From Marinobacter sp. BW6 (GTDB lineage: Bacteria > Pseudomonadota > Gammaproteobacteria > Pseudomonadales > Oleiphilaceae): a DNA stretch of 64,000 nucleotides. Positions within the stretch are counted from its first letter, which is position 1. Each line of letters opens with the position of its first letter. The position numbers were made by a program, and so were the translations under genes. The stretch spans positions 496,001-560,000 of the forward strand of contig NZ_VIRN01000064.1 in NCBI RefSeq assembly GCF_008107725.1. Reading direction: 5' to 3'. Below the pieces are notes generated by a model. It searched no databases and was not told where the DNA came from. It saw only the letters and a program-made list of their open reading frames with translations. Shown one piece after another: positions 27,315 to 36,321 of the stretch.

Positions 27315-28451
27315 ATGGCTGGACCTCCATTGCATAACCCTCGTGGCGAAGCACCGAGAATCCTTATGCTTTCCGGTTACGATGCTGCCAGCCACAGGCG
27401 TTGGCGCGAACAGTTGACCGCCCTGTTTTCGGGTTTTGAATGGCACAGTCTGGTATTGCCGGCGCGGTTCTTTCGCTGGCGCATCCGAGGCAATCCACTG
27501 AGCTGGCTGAATGAGCCGCTCCTGCAGGAACGCTGGGATCTGATTGTCGCTACGTCCATGGTGGATCTGGCAACTCTGCGCGGCCTGCATCCGCGCCTGG
27601 CCAGTACACCCTGCCTGCTGTACATGCACGAAAACCAGTTCGCCTTTCCGGTGTCCCGTGGTCAGAACAGCAGTGCAGACCCACAGATGGTGAACCTCTA
27701 CAGCGCGCTTTCTGCCGATTGCGTGGTGTTCAACAGTGGCTGGAACCGGGACAGTTTTCTGGACGGCGTCGATTCTTTCTGCCAGAAACTGCCTGACAGA
27801 GTGCCCGAGGGACTGATCGAAACTCTGCGTCAGAAGTCCCGGGTCATACCAGTACCGATTGAAGATCGGTTGTTTACCTATCGCCCCTCACTGGTGGACC
27901 GGTTCTGTCCGCACCTGCTCTGGAACCATCGCTGGGAATACGACAAAGGGCCCGATCGCCTGCTGAATTTCCTGCAGGTTTTGGAACAGCGCTCGGTGCC
28001 GTTCCGGCTGAGTGTGGTGGGCGAGCGGTTTCGCAGTTATCCGAAGGCATTTGACCGGATCCGGGAACAGTTTGATTCTTGCATCGAACACTGGGGATTC
28101 CTGGAAAGCCGTGACCACTATGATCAGCTGCTGCGCCAGGCGGATATTGTGGTTTCCACGGCACTGCACGATTTCCAGGGTCTGTCGATGCTCGAAGCCA
28201 TGGCTTCAGGTTGCGTTCCCCTGGCGCCGGACCGGCTGGCCTATCAGGAATACGTGCCGGACTCGTGTCGCTATGGGAGCCATGAACAGGATTCGGAGCG
28301 AGAGGCTGAAGCAGCCGCCGATTGCCTTGAATACCTTCTGGAGAAAAGGGCGTCAGCCTGTCCGCCAGAAGGTTGGCGGGCATCCAGCCTGGCCGGCGAC
28401 TACCTGTCCCTGTTTCACCGTCTGATCAAAAACGGGGTGGGCAAGTCCTGA
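27315..28451 (+). CDS. tRNA-queuosine alpha-mannosyltransferase-like glycosyltransferase (DUF3524)
   Basis: A 378-residue protein with an N-terminal DUF3524 domain (ILMLSGYDAASHRRWREQLTALF; LYMHENQFAFPVSRGQ; DCVVFNSGWNRDSFL) and a C-terminal GT4-type domain (WNHRWEYDKGPDRLL; STALHDFQGLSMLEAMASGCVPLAPDRLAYQEYVP). This order is that of GTDC1/QTMAN, the animal enzyme that mannosylates queuosine in tRNA-Asp. Bacterial members are widespread; whether they mannosylate Q is not established to my knowledge. The nucleotide-sugar-binding E in the SMLEAMASG motif is intact. Start ATG 27315 has no clear ribosome-binding site. Confidence 0.83.
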   Translation: MAGPPLHNPRGEAPRILMLSGYDAASHRRWREQLTALFSGFEWHSLVLPARFFRWRIRGNPLSWLNEPLLQERWDLIVATSMVDLATLRGLHPRLASTPCLLYMHENQFAFPVSRGQNSSADPQMVNLYSALSADCVVFNSGWNRDSFLDGVDSFCQKLPDRVPEGLIETLRQKSRVIPVPIEDRLFTYRPSLVDRFCPHLLWNHRWEYDKGPDRLLNFLQVLEQRSVPFRLSVVGERFRSYPKAFDRIREQFDSCIEHWGFLESRDHYDQLLRQADIVVSTALHDFQGLSMLEAMASGCVPLAPDRLAYQEYVPDSCRYGSHEQDSEREAEAAADCLEYLLEKRASACPPEGWRASSLAGDYLSLFHRLIKNGVGKS

Positions 28452-28561
28452 TCCTGTTTCTTCCCCAAACCTGTCTCAGATCAAACCCGCCCCCTTGCGG
28501 TTGTCCTCGTCGATACTAGACTCAGAACTGTCTGTCGGCCTCATCACAGGGAGTCGTGGCC

Positions 28562-31500
28562 ATGGAGTTCCATACCCTCGACGGCAATGAAGCGGTGTCC
28601 TCGGTGGCTTACCGCCTGAGCGAGACCATTGCCATCTATCCGATTACGCCCGCCTCGGTTATGGGCGAACACGCCGATGACTGGGCGGCTCTGGGCAAAC
28701 CCAACCTCTGGGGGCAGGTGCCCAGTGTCGTTGAAATGCAGTCCGAGGCCGGTGCCGCTGGGGCGATGCACGGAGCTCTGCAGGCTGGCTCGCTGGTAAC
28801 GACCTTTACCGCCTCCCAGGGGCTGCTGTTGATGCTGCCCAATCTGTACAAGATTGCCGGTGAGTTGTCGCCGTTCTGCATGCACATTGCGGCCCGCAGC
28901 ATTGCCACCCACGCCCTGTCCATCTTCTGCGACCATTCCGACGTAATGAGTGCCCGCGGTACCGGTTTTGCCCTGCTGGCGTCGGGCTCGGTTCAGGAAG
29001 CTCAGGATATGGCTGCGATCGGCCATGCCGTAACCCTCGAAAGCCGGGTGCCGGTGATGCACTTTTTCGACGGCTTCCGGACTTCCCATGAAATTTCCAA
29101 GATTGCAGCGCTCAGTGACGAGGATTTGCAGACGCTGGTCTCGCACGAAGGAGTGGAAGAACATCGCAGCCGCCGGATGACACCGGATCGGCCAGTAGTT
29201 CGAGGCACCTCCCAGAACCCGGACGCCTTTTTCCAGGCCCGGGAGGCCATCAACCCTTTCTATCAGGTGTTCCCGGAAAAGCTTGAAGCCGTGATGGACC
29301 GTTTCGCCGGTATTACCGGCCGCCAGTACCGGCTGTTCGACTATGTCGGCCACCCCGAGGCCGACCGGGTGGTTATCCTGATGGGCTCCGGCGCCGAATG
29401 CGCCCATGAAACGGTGGAGTGGCTGCTGGAGCAGGGCGAGAAGGTGGGGCTGCTCAAGGTTCGTTTGTTCCGGCCCTTCGCCACGGAGCGGTTCCTCAAC
29501 GCTTTGCCCGATACCGTCGAACATCTCGCGGTGTTGGACCGCACCAAGGAACCCGGCGCCCAGGGTGAGCCCTTGTTACTGGAAGTCAGCGGTGCCCTGA
29601 TGGAAGCCTGGAGCCGAGGGGATCGGAAGGTGCTGCCCCGGGTGATCGGCGGCAGATATGGACTGTCCTCGCGGGAGTTTACGCCGGCCATGGTCTGCGC
29701 CATTTTTGACGAACTGAAAGCGGCAGCACCGAAAACCCGCTTCACCGTTGGCGTGCGCGACGATGTCAGCCATCTCTCGCTGGACGTGGACAACGAACTG
29801 GATATTGAATCCCCGAAAACCCGCCGGGCGCTGTTCTTCGGTCTGGGTGCGGATGGCACTGTCAGCAGCAACAAGGCAAGCATCAAGATCCTGGGAGAGG
29901 GCACGGAGCTGTTCGCCCAGGGCCATTTTGTCTATGACTCCAAGAAATCCGGCGCTACCACTGTCTCCCATCTGAGGTTCGGGCCGCTGCCCATCCGCTC
30001 CAGTTACCAGATCAACAGGGCCCAGTTCGTGGCCATTCACGCGCCCCAGTTTCTGGAGCGGTTTGATGTGCTTGAACACGCTGCCGAGGGTGCCACGGTG
30101 CTCCTCAATGTGCCCTGGTCAAAGGAAGAGGTCTGGGATCGGCTGTCGGTCGAGGTCCAGCGGGTATTGGTCGAGCGCAAGGCCCGGCTGTTCGTGATTG
30201 ATGCCGCCGAGGTGGCGGAAAAGGCTGGTCTGGAACGGCGGATCAACACCGTGATGCAGGTCTGCTTCTTCGCCCTGGCGGATATCCTGCCCCGGGAAGA
30301 GGCCATTGCCCACATCAAGGAATCCATTCGCAAAACCTGGGGCCGCCGCGGGCCGGAGGTGGTGCGCCGCAACGTGGAAGCGGTGGACTCGGCCCTGGAT
30401 AACCTGCACGAGGTGCCGGTCCCGGATAAGGTAACGGCAACTCGTACCCGACCGCCGAGGGTGCCCGAGAATGCCCCGGACTTTGTGCAGAAAGTCACTC
30501 GCCTGTTGCTGGAAGGGCAGGGGGACAAACTGCCGGTCAGCGCGTTCCCGCCGGATGGAACCTGGCCAACGGGAACCAGCCAGTACGAGAAGCGAACCAT
30601 CGCCCTGGAAATACCCATCTGGGAGTCCGACCTCTGTGTGCAGTGCAACTTCTGCGCAATGATTTGCCCGCATACCGCGATCACCAGCAAGGTGTTTGAG
30701 CCCGAGTCGGTCAAAGGGGCGCCGGAGGCGTTCGAGGTGGTGTCGGAAACCCAGACGTCTGAACTGGAAGGTCTGGATTACCGGATTCAGGTAGCGCCAG
30801 ATGACTGCACCGGCTGTGGCTTGTGTGTCGAGGTCTGCCCGGCAAAGGACCGCACCCAGCCCAAACGCAAAGCCATTAATATGCAGCCGATCGAATCGCA
30901 CCGTGAGGTGGAGGCAGAGAACCTGGCGTTTTTCCGGCAATTGCCGGATGTGCCCAGAGATCGTATCCCCCGGGACTTCAAGTCCCTGCCGCTGCTGATT
31001 CCCCTGTTCGAATATTCCGGCGCCTGTGCCGGCTGCGGAGAGACACCCTACATCCGGCTGCTGACCCAGCTAGTGGGTGACCGTCTGCTGATCGCTAACG
31101 CCACCGGCTGTTCCTCGATCTATGGCGGCAATCTGCCGACCACTCCGTATACAGTGAACGCCGACGGCCGTGGTCCTACCTGGAACAACTCGCTGTTTGA
31201 GGACGCGGCGGAACTGGGCCTGGGTATGCGTCTGGGGCTGGACAAGCTTGTCGGTCGGGCCCGGCAGTTACTGGAAGGGTTCCGGGAAGAACTACCCCAC
31301 GGGCTCTACCCGGAGCTGACCAGTGCCTGCACCACCGTTGATGAGTCGGCAATGGCATCCAGACGCACAGCGATTGAGCAGCTCCGGAACTGGCTGGCGG
31401 ACAAGCAAACGCCAGAGGCCCGGGAGCTGGAGAGTCTGGCCGACGAGCTTTGCCCGAAGAGTGTCTGGGTAATTGGCGGCGATGGCTGGGCCTACGATAT

Positions 31501-32155
31501 TGGTTATGGCGGTCTCGACCACGCCCTGGCCTCAGGTCAGAACCTGAAACTGCTGGTACTCGACACCGAAGTCTATTCCAACACGGGCGGTCAGCAATCC
31601 AAGGCGACACCCATGGGGGCGATTGCCAAGTTCGCCGCTGCCGGCAAGGCCACCCGCAAGAAAGATCTGGGCCTGCTGGCCATGAGTTATGGTCACGTCT
31701 ACGTGGCCCAGATTGCCATGCAATCCCACAGCAACCACACCACCAAGGCCCTTCAGGAAGCCGAGAGCTTTGACGGCCCGGCACTGATCATCGCCCACAG
31801 CCCGTGCATCGCTCACGGTTATGACCTGGTGCACTCGCCGGCACAGCAGAAGCGAGCCGTAGACAGCTGGGCCTGGCCGCTGTACCGGTTTGATCCCCGA
31901 CGCATCCACGAAGGGCTGCCGCCCCTGCAACTGGACTCTCTGCGCCAGAAAGTCACCATGAAAGCCTACATGCAGGAAGAAGCACGGTTCCGGATGCTGG
32001 AGCTGCGGGCCCCCCAACGCTACGAACAGCTGGTGGCCGCAGCTTCTGAGGCGGCGACTGAGCAGCGTGAGCTCTACAAGCAGCTGGCGGGGATCCACTT
32101 TGAGCCCCACGAAACTTCCGACGCTGACAACGAAAAGGGTGAACGTCATGACTGA
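28562..32155 (+). CDS. nifJ: Pyruvate:ferredoxin (flavodoxin) oxidoreductase NifJ
   Basis: A 1197-residue single-chain PFOR that converts pyruvate and CoA to acetyl-CoA and CO2 and reduces ferredoxin or flavodoxin. The domain order is complete: an N-terminal domain I (YPITPASVMGE), a CoA-binding middle domain, two 4Fe-4S motifs at about 690-701 (CVQCNFCAMICPH) and 748-759 (CTGCGLCVEVCP), and a C-terminal TPP domain with CAGCGETPYIRL and ATGCSSIYGG. ATG 28562 is 8 nt after AGGGAG; GTG 28556 is too close. It overlaps the DHOD-like gene by 8 bp. The leader CACAGGGAGT is similar to a CsrA target site. Confidence 0.95.
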   Translation: MEFHTLDGNEAVSSVAYRLSETIAIYPITPASVMGEHADDWAALGKPNLWGQVPSVVEMQSEAGAAGAMHGALQAGSLVTTFTASQGLLLMLPNLYKIAGELSPFCMHIAARSIATHALSIFCDHSDVMSARGTGFALLASGSVQEAQDMAAIGHAVTLESRVPVMHFFDGFRTSHEISKIAALSDEDLQTLVSHEGVEEHRSRRMTPDRPVVRGTSQNPDAFFQAREAINPFYQVFPEKLEAVMDRFAGITGRQYRLFDYVGHPEADRVVILMGSGAECAHETVEWLLEQGEKVGLLKVRLFRPFATERFLNALPDTVEHLAVLDRTKEPGAQGEPLLLEVSGALMEAWSRGDRKVLPRVIGGRYGLSSREFTPAMVCAIFDELKAAAPKTRFTVGVRDDVSHLSLDVDNELDIESPKTRRALFFGLGADGTVSSNKASIKILGEGTELFAQGHFVYDSKKSGATTVSHLRFGPLPIRSSYQINRAQFVAIHAPQFLERFDVLEHAAEGATVLLNVPWSKEEVWDRLSVEVQRVLVERKARLFVIDAAEVAEKAGLERRINTVMQVCFFALADILPREEAIAHIKESIRKTWGRRGPEVVRRNVEAVDSALDNLHEVPVPDKVTATRTRPPRVPENAPDFVQKVTRLLLEGQGDKLPVSAFPPDGTWPTGTSQYEKRTIALEIPIWESDLCVQCNFCAMICPHTAITSKVFEPESVKGAPEAFEVVSETQTSELEGLDYRIQVAPDDCTGCGLCVEVCPAKDRTQPKRKAINMQPIESHREVEAENLAFFRQLPDVPRDRIPRDFKSLPLLIPLFEYSGACAGCGETPYIRLLTQLVGDRLLIANATGCSSIYGGNLPTTPYTVNADGRGPTWNNSLFEDAAELGLGMRLGLDKLVGRARQLLEGFREELPHGLYPELTSACTTVDESAMASRRTAIEQLRNWLADKQTPEARELESLADELCPKSVWVIGGDGWAYDIGYGGLDHALASGQNLKLLVLDTEVYSNTGGQQSKATPMGAIAKFAAAGKATRKKDLGLLAMSYGHVYVAQIAMQSHSNHTTKALQEAESFDGPALIIAHSPCIAHGYDLVHSPAQQKRAVDSWAWPLYRFDPRRIHEGLPPLQLDSLRQKVTMKAYMQEEARFRMLELRAPQRYEQLVAAASEAATEQRELYKQLAGIHFEPHETSDADNEKGERHD

Positions 32156-33140
32156 ATTGGCAACCCGTTGGCTGGGGCTGGAACTTCGCTCGCCCCTGGT
32201 GGTCGGTGCCAGCCCCCTCAGCGATGACCTGGACGCGCTGAAAGCCTGTGTCGACGCTGGCGCCGGTGCCGTGGTGATGCATTCCCTTTTTGAGGAACAG
32301 TTGGTGGAGGAGCAGATGGCGGCCCATCGGTTTATTGATTCGCGGATAAACATGGACGCCGAGGCCCGATCGTTTTTCCCCGAATCCGAACTGTTCGAGA
32401 TGGGATCGGACAGCTACCTGCAGCGGTTGGAGCTGTTGCGACACTCACTGGGGGTGCCGGTGATTGCCTCGCTCAACGGTATTTCAGCGGGTGGCTGGAC
32501 CAGGCATGCACGTGAGCTGGAAGCGGCGGGCGCCCATGCCATCGAACTGAATCTCTACGACCTGGCCTCGGATCCGGAGGAAACATCGGAGGCACTGGAA
32601 CAGAGGCAACTTTCGGTTGTGAGGTCAGTGGCTGAGCAGGTGAGCATTCCGGTCAGCGTCAAGTTATCGCCTTTCTACTCGGCCTTGCCTGCGTTCGTCG
32701 CTGGTATCGAAGAGTCAGGGGCCCGGGGCGTGGTGTTGTTCAACCGGTTCTATCAGCCGGATATGGATCTGGATGAGCTGGAGTTAAGCCGGGAGGTGGT
32801 GCTGTCGACCAGTGCCGAGCTGCCCTTGCGGTTACACGCAGCCGCCATGTTGTATGGCCAGACAACGCTGGAGATGGCGGTTTCAGGTGGCGTTCATAGT
32901 GGTGACGATGCGGCAAAAGCGATTCTTTCGGGGGCTTCTGCAGTGCAGGTGGTCTCGGCCGTGCTTTCGGAGGGTGCCGGCGCCCTGTCGAGGATTACCC
33001 GGGAAATGACTGCTCGGCTATCCGGAATGGGATACCGCTCGCTGGCCGAAGCACGGGGCGTTCTGTCAATGGCGAACGCCCCCAATGCCCGAACCTGGGA
33101 GCGTCTTAATTACGCCCGCCTTCTGCATGGTTGGAAATAG
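32148..33140 (+). CDS. Dihydroorotate dehydrogenase-like flavoprotein
   Basis: A 330-residue TIM-barrel protein with FMN-site features of the class 1 DHOD family: GLELRSPLVVGASPLSD, VIASLNGISAGGWTRHARELEAAGAHAIELNLYDL, SVKLSPFYS and SGGVHSGDDAAKAILSGASAVQVVSAVL. The catalytic-loop region differs from true pyrimidine-pathway DHODs, and genes of this type commonly sit beside nifJ, as here with an 8-bp overlap. It is therefore unlikely to make orotate and may act in electron transfer linked to PFOR. The assignment to this group is firm; the reaction is unknown. Confidence 0.85.
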   Translation: MTELATRWLGLELRSPLVVGASPLSDDLDALKACVDAGAGAVVMHSLFEEQLVEEQMAAHRFIDSRINMDAEARSFFPESELFEMGSDSYLQRLELLRHSLGVPVIASLNGISAGGWTRHARELEAAGAHAIELNLYDLASDPEETSEALEQRQLSVVRSVAEQVSIPVSVKLSPFYSALPAFVAGIEESGARGVVLFNRFYQPDMDLDELELSREVVLSTSAELPLRLHAAAMLYGQTTLEMAVSGGVHSGDDAAKAILSGASAVQVVSAVLSEGAGALSRITREMTARLSGMGYRSLAEARGVLSMANAPNARTWERLNYARLLHGWK

Positions 33141-33152
33141 AGCGGTGAAGGT

Positions 33153-33557
33153 TCAGAGAACCTGCTCCGGCACCTCGCGGATACGACCGTGCTCATCAAT
33201 GGCGACGTAGACGAACAGGCCCTCGGTTACCTTGCGTGGATTCTTGGCGGTACGGTCAAGGGTCCACACTTCCACGCTGATTTTCATGGAACTGCGACCG
33301 ATATCGACGAGTTCGCAGTAGCAACCTACCTGAGATCCCACGCGTAACGGTGACAGGAACTCCATTCGGTCCATGGCCACGGTGGCGTTACGGCCCTGGG
33401 AAATCCGTCCGGCCATGGTGTTGGCGGCGAGATCCATCTGTTTTACCAGCCAGCCGGCGAAGACATCGCCATTGGCATTGGTGTCGGCAGGAAGCGGGAT
33501 TATCTGCAGGGTGAGTTCGCCACGGGGCATGGGTTTGTCATCGTCTAGCGCTGTCAT
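33153..33557 (-). CDS. Acyl-CoA thioesterase, hotdog fold (YciA-like)
   Basis: A 134-residue single hotdog-domain thioesterase. LTLQIIPLPADTNANGDVFAGWLVKQMDLAANTMAG holds the catalytic Asp and the conserved NxxGDxFGGxxxxxMD motif of YciA enzymes. The C-terminal part has SMKISVEVWTLDR. YciA-type enzymes hydrolyse a broad range of acyl-CoAs. The start at 33557 is preceded by AAGG about 7 nt upstream; the longer frame from 33677 would run through the promoter region facing pstS. It diverges from pstS. Confidence 0.88.
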   Translation of the reverse strand: MTALDDDKPMPRGELTLQIIPLPADTNANGDVFAGWLVKQMDLAANTMAGRISQGRNATVAMDRMEFLSPLRVGSQVGCYCELVDIGRSSMKISVEVWTLDRTAKNPRKVTEGLFVYVAIDEHGRIREVPEQVL

Positions 33558-33659
33558 AGTACTGCCTTCTTGCGAGCCTGGAATTGTTTTAACTCGCATG
33601 GTAGCGGGCTGAAGCGCCGCTGCAAGCAAATTTGAACATTCCAGACTATATTTCAGAAA

Positions 33660-33677
33660 CTGTAACAAAGTTGTCAC
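33660..33677 (+). promoter_or_regulatory. Pho box upstream of pstS
   Basis: CTGTAAC-AAAG-TTGTCAC shows two 7-bp repeats 11 bp apart, the PhoB-binding layout (consensus CTGTCAT-N4-CTGTCAT). It lies about 78 bp before the pstS start and probably replaces the -35 element. Confidence 0.7.
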
Positions 33678-33754
33678 AGAGTGCCTTTAGTCTGCATTCA
33701 TCGGTAAAACACATCCGACACAACGTCCAAACCGAATAATGGAGACTTGACGTG

Positions 33755-34795
33755 ATGAAACTGAACAAAGCACTCGCGACTGTTGCGCTGGCCGGCTCCG
33801 TAGCCGCCATGTCTGCACCGGCCATGGCCCGTGACACCATCAGCATCGTGGGTTCTTCCACTGTTTATCCGTTCGCCACGGTTGTTGCCGAGCGCTTCGG
33901 CACCAAGACCGACTTCAGCACGCCCAAGCTGGAATCCACTGGTTCAGGCGGCGGTCTCAAGCTGTTCTGCCAGGGTATCGGTACCCAGCATCCTGACATC
34001 ACCAATGCTTCGCGTCGGATGAAAACCTCCGAGTTCGAGCTGTGCCAGAGCAACGGCGTTAAAGACATCACCGAGTTCCGTATTGGTTCAGACGGCATTG
34101 TGATTGCCAGCTCCAAGAACGCGGAAAACCTGGATATCACTCTGGAGCAGCTGTTCCTCGCATTGGGCTCAAAGGTTCCGGTAGATGGCAAGTGGGTTGA
34201 GAACCCGAATGAGAACTGGAGCGATGTTGACTCCAGCCTGCCGAACAAGCCGATCCGTGTTATGGGTCCTCCCCCGACTTCCGGTACCCGTGACTCGTTC
34301 AACGAGCTGGCCCTGGCTGCCGGTTGCGATGAGCTGCCTGAAGCTGCCAGCCTGAGCAAAGACGAACACGCTTCCATCTGTGAAAGCGTTCGTGAAGACG
34401 GTGCCTTCATCGAAGCGGGTGAAAACGACAACCTGATTGTTCAGAAGCTGATCGGTGATACCGGTATGTATGGCGTCTTCGGTTACAGCTTCCTGGAAGA
34501 GAATGCAGACCGTCTCCAGGCCGCTACCCTGAATGGCATGGTTCCGACCGCAGAAGGCATTGCTGCGGATGAGTACCCGGTGGCCCGCTCCCTGTTCTTC
34601 TATGTGAAGAAGGCCCACGTTGGCGTCGTTCCGGGTATCCAGGAGTACGTCAGCGAGTTCACCAGCAACGCAGCGATGGGCCAGAACGGCTACCTGAAAG
34701 ATGTTGGCCTGATCGTACCGCCCCGTTCTGCGCTGATGGATCTGATGGACAAGGCAGAAAGCATGCCGAACCTGACCCTGGACGAGCTCAAGTAA
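33755..34795 (+). CDS. pstS: Phosphate ABC transporter substrate-binding protein PstS
   Basis: A ~346-residue periplasmic phosphate-binding protein with signal peptide MKLNKALATVALAGSVAAMSAPAMA. The phosphate-site segments are IVGSSTVYPFATVVAERF, LESTGSGGGLKLFCQG and PPPTSGTRDSFNELAL, typical of PstS; DITNASRRMKTSE is also characteristic. Two adjacent Met codons (33752 and 33755) are possible starts. It is the first gene of pstSCAB-phoU, behind a Pho box, and separated from pstC by a hairpin terminator that would give PstS higher expression than the membrane parts. Confidence 0.94.
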   Translation: MKLNKALATVALAGSVAAMSAPAMARDTISIVGSSTVYPFATVVAERFGTKTDFSTPKLESTGSGGGLKLFCQGIGTQHPDITNASRRMKTSEFELCQSNGVKDITEFRIGSDGIVIASSKNAENLDITLEQLFLALGSKVPVDGKWVENPNENWSDVDSSLPNKPIRVMGPPPTSGTRDSFNELALAAGCDELPEAASLSKDEHASICESVREDGAFIEAGENDNLIVQKLIGDTGMYGVFGYSFLEENADRLQAATLNGMVPTAEGIAADEYPVARSLFFYVKKAHVGVVPGIQEYVSEFTSNAAMGQNGYLKDVGLIVPPRSALMDLMDKAESMPNLTLDELK

Positions 34796-34818
34796 GACCG
34801 CCGTCCGGTCAAGAACAG

Positions 34819-34851
34819 AGGTGCGGGTCTCGATGGAGGCCCGCACCTTTT
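34819..34851 (+). terminator. Hairpin terminator between pstS and pstC
   Basis: A perfect 9-bp stem (AGGTGCGGG / CCCGCACCT) with a 12-nt loop is followed by TTTT. It lies 24 bp after the pstS stop and 82 bp before pstC, consistent with partial read-through so that PstS outnumbers the permease. Confidence 0.7.
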
Positions 34852-34932
34852 GCACGTTTGGAGGATCCGGTGCCAGTACAGAGCTGAACCTGTAAACTGT
34901 GCGCCAATCCGAAGTTGAATACAGGAATTTTC

Positions 34933-36321
34933 ATGCAACCGGCTAATCTTCTATTACTGACTCTGGTGCTGGCGATCGTAGCCTACTGGCTTGGGTATGC
35001 CCGCTCCCGGTCGCTGGCAATGCCGCTGGGTGGGATTCGTCATCTCAAGTCCCTTCCGTTCTACTACGGGGCCCGGGCGGCGTTGTGGAGTGGTATTCCC
35101 GCGCTGATCGTGCTCGGATTATGGGCGGCATTCCAGGGCAAAGTCATTCAACTGATTGTGATTGGTGGCTTGCCGGACGGCATGATGCCGGCGACCGAGG
35201 GTGAGGCGAGCCTGCTGCTGAGTAAAATCAGTAACGTGGCCAGTGGGGCGTTACCCCCTGGTTTTGTTGAGGCACCAATCGCCGAGGCTGCCGAGCGTTT
35301 GAAGGCCTTGCGCAGTCAAAGCCAGTTCCTGATGTCCGGACTGGTTATCTCGGTTGCTGTGTTGGCTGGTTTCCTTGGGTGGTTGAGAATCCGGCCGCGC
35401 CTGAATGCCCGTGCGCAGGTTGAGTCTATTCTCAAATGGGTGTTTTTCGCCTGCGCGGCCCTGGCCATTCTGACCACCGTCGGCATAATCTTCTCGGTGG
35501 CCTTCGAGACGTTCCGATTCTTCGAGAAGGTTCCGTTCACCGAATTCTTCTTTGGTAGCCACTGGAGTCCCCAGACTGCTCTTCGGGCCGATCAGGTTGC
35601 GTCTGAGGGTGCGTTCGGCATGATTCCCCTTTTTACCGGCACCCTTTTGATCTCTGCCATTGCCATGGTTGTGGCCGTGCCAGTGGGGCTGCTTTCGGCG
35701 ATTTACCTGTCCGAGTACGCCGGCCGGAAGGTTCGCGGCGTGGTCAAACCGTTGCTGGAGATGCTGGCCGGTATTCCCACCGTGGTTTACGGTTTCTTCG
35801 CCGCTTTGACCGTCGCGCCGTTTATCAGCGATCTGGCCGCTTCCATGGGTATCGAGGCGTCTTCCCAGAGTGCCCTGGCCGCGGGTGCCGTTATGGGCAT
35901 CATGATTATTCCGTTTGTGTCGTCCCTGTCGGATGATGTGATCAATGCCGTTCCCCAGGCCATGCGGGATGGTTCTCTGGCGCTCGGAGCCACCCAGTCC
36001 GAGACCATGAAGAAGGTGATTTTCCCGGCTGCACTGCCGGGCATCATGGGCGGCATCCTGCTGGCGGTCTCCCGGGCCATCGGCGAGACCATGATCGTGG
36101 TCATGGCCGCAGGACTGGCGGCGAACCTGACCGCCAATCCTCTGGAAACGGTTACTACCGTGACAGTGCAAATCGTGACCCTGCTCACCGGTGACCAGGA
36201 ATTCGACAGCGCCAAGACGCTGGCCGCCTTCGCATTGGGCGCCATGCTCTTCCTGGCAACCCTGTTGCTGAACGTCATTGCACTGAAAATCGTACGCAAA
36301 TATCGGGAACAGTATGACTGA
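34933..36321 (+). CDS. pstC: Phosphate ABC transporter permease PstC (extended form)
   Basis: A 462-residue inner-membrane permease, longer than the ~320-residue E. coli PstC. The extra N-terminal part has about three membrane segments and a periplasmic region with Leu/Ser-rich sequence. The typical permease domain begins near residue 180 and holds the EAA loop AMRDGSLALGATQSETMKKVIFPAALPGIMGGILLAVSRAIGET. ATG 34933 follows AGGA at a spacing of 6 nt. It overlaps pstA by 8 bp. The extended PstC type is common in Marinobacter and Pseudomonas relatives (from memory). Confidence 0.92.
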   Translation: MQPANLLLLTLVLAIVAYWLGYARSRSLAMPLGGIRHLKSLPFYYGARAALWSGIPALIVLGLWAAFQGKVIQLIVIGGLPDGMMPATEGEASLLLSKISNVASGALPPGFVEAPIAEAAERLKALRSQSQFLMSGLVISVAVLAGFLGWLRIRPRLNARAQVESILKWVFFACAALAILTTVGIIFSVAFETFRFFEKVPFTEFFFGSHWSPQTALRADQVASEGAFGMIPLFTGTLLISAIAMVVAVPVGLLSAIYLSEYAGRKVRGVVKPLLEMLAGIPTVVYGFFAALTVAPFISDLAASMGIEASSQSALAAGAVMGIMIIPFVSSLSDDVINAVPQAMRDGSLALGATQSETMKKVIFPAALPGIMGGILLAVSRAIGETMIVVMAAGLAANLTANPLETVTTVTVQIVTLLTGDQEFDSAKTLAAFALGAMLFLATLLLNVIALKIVRKYREQYD

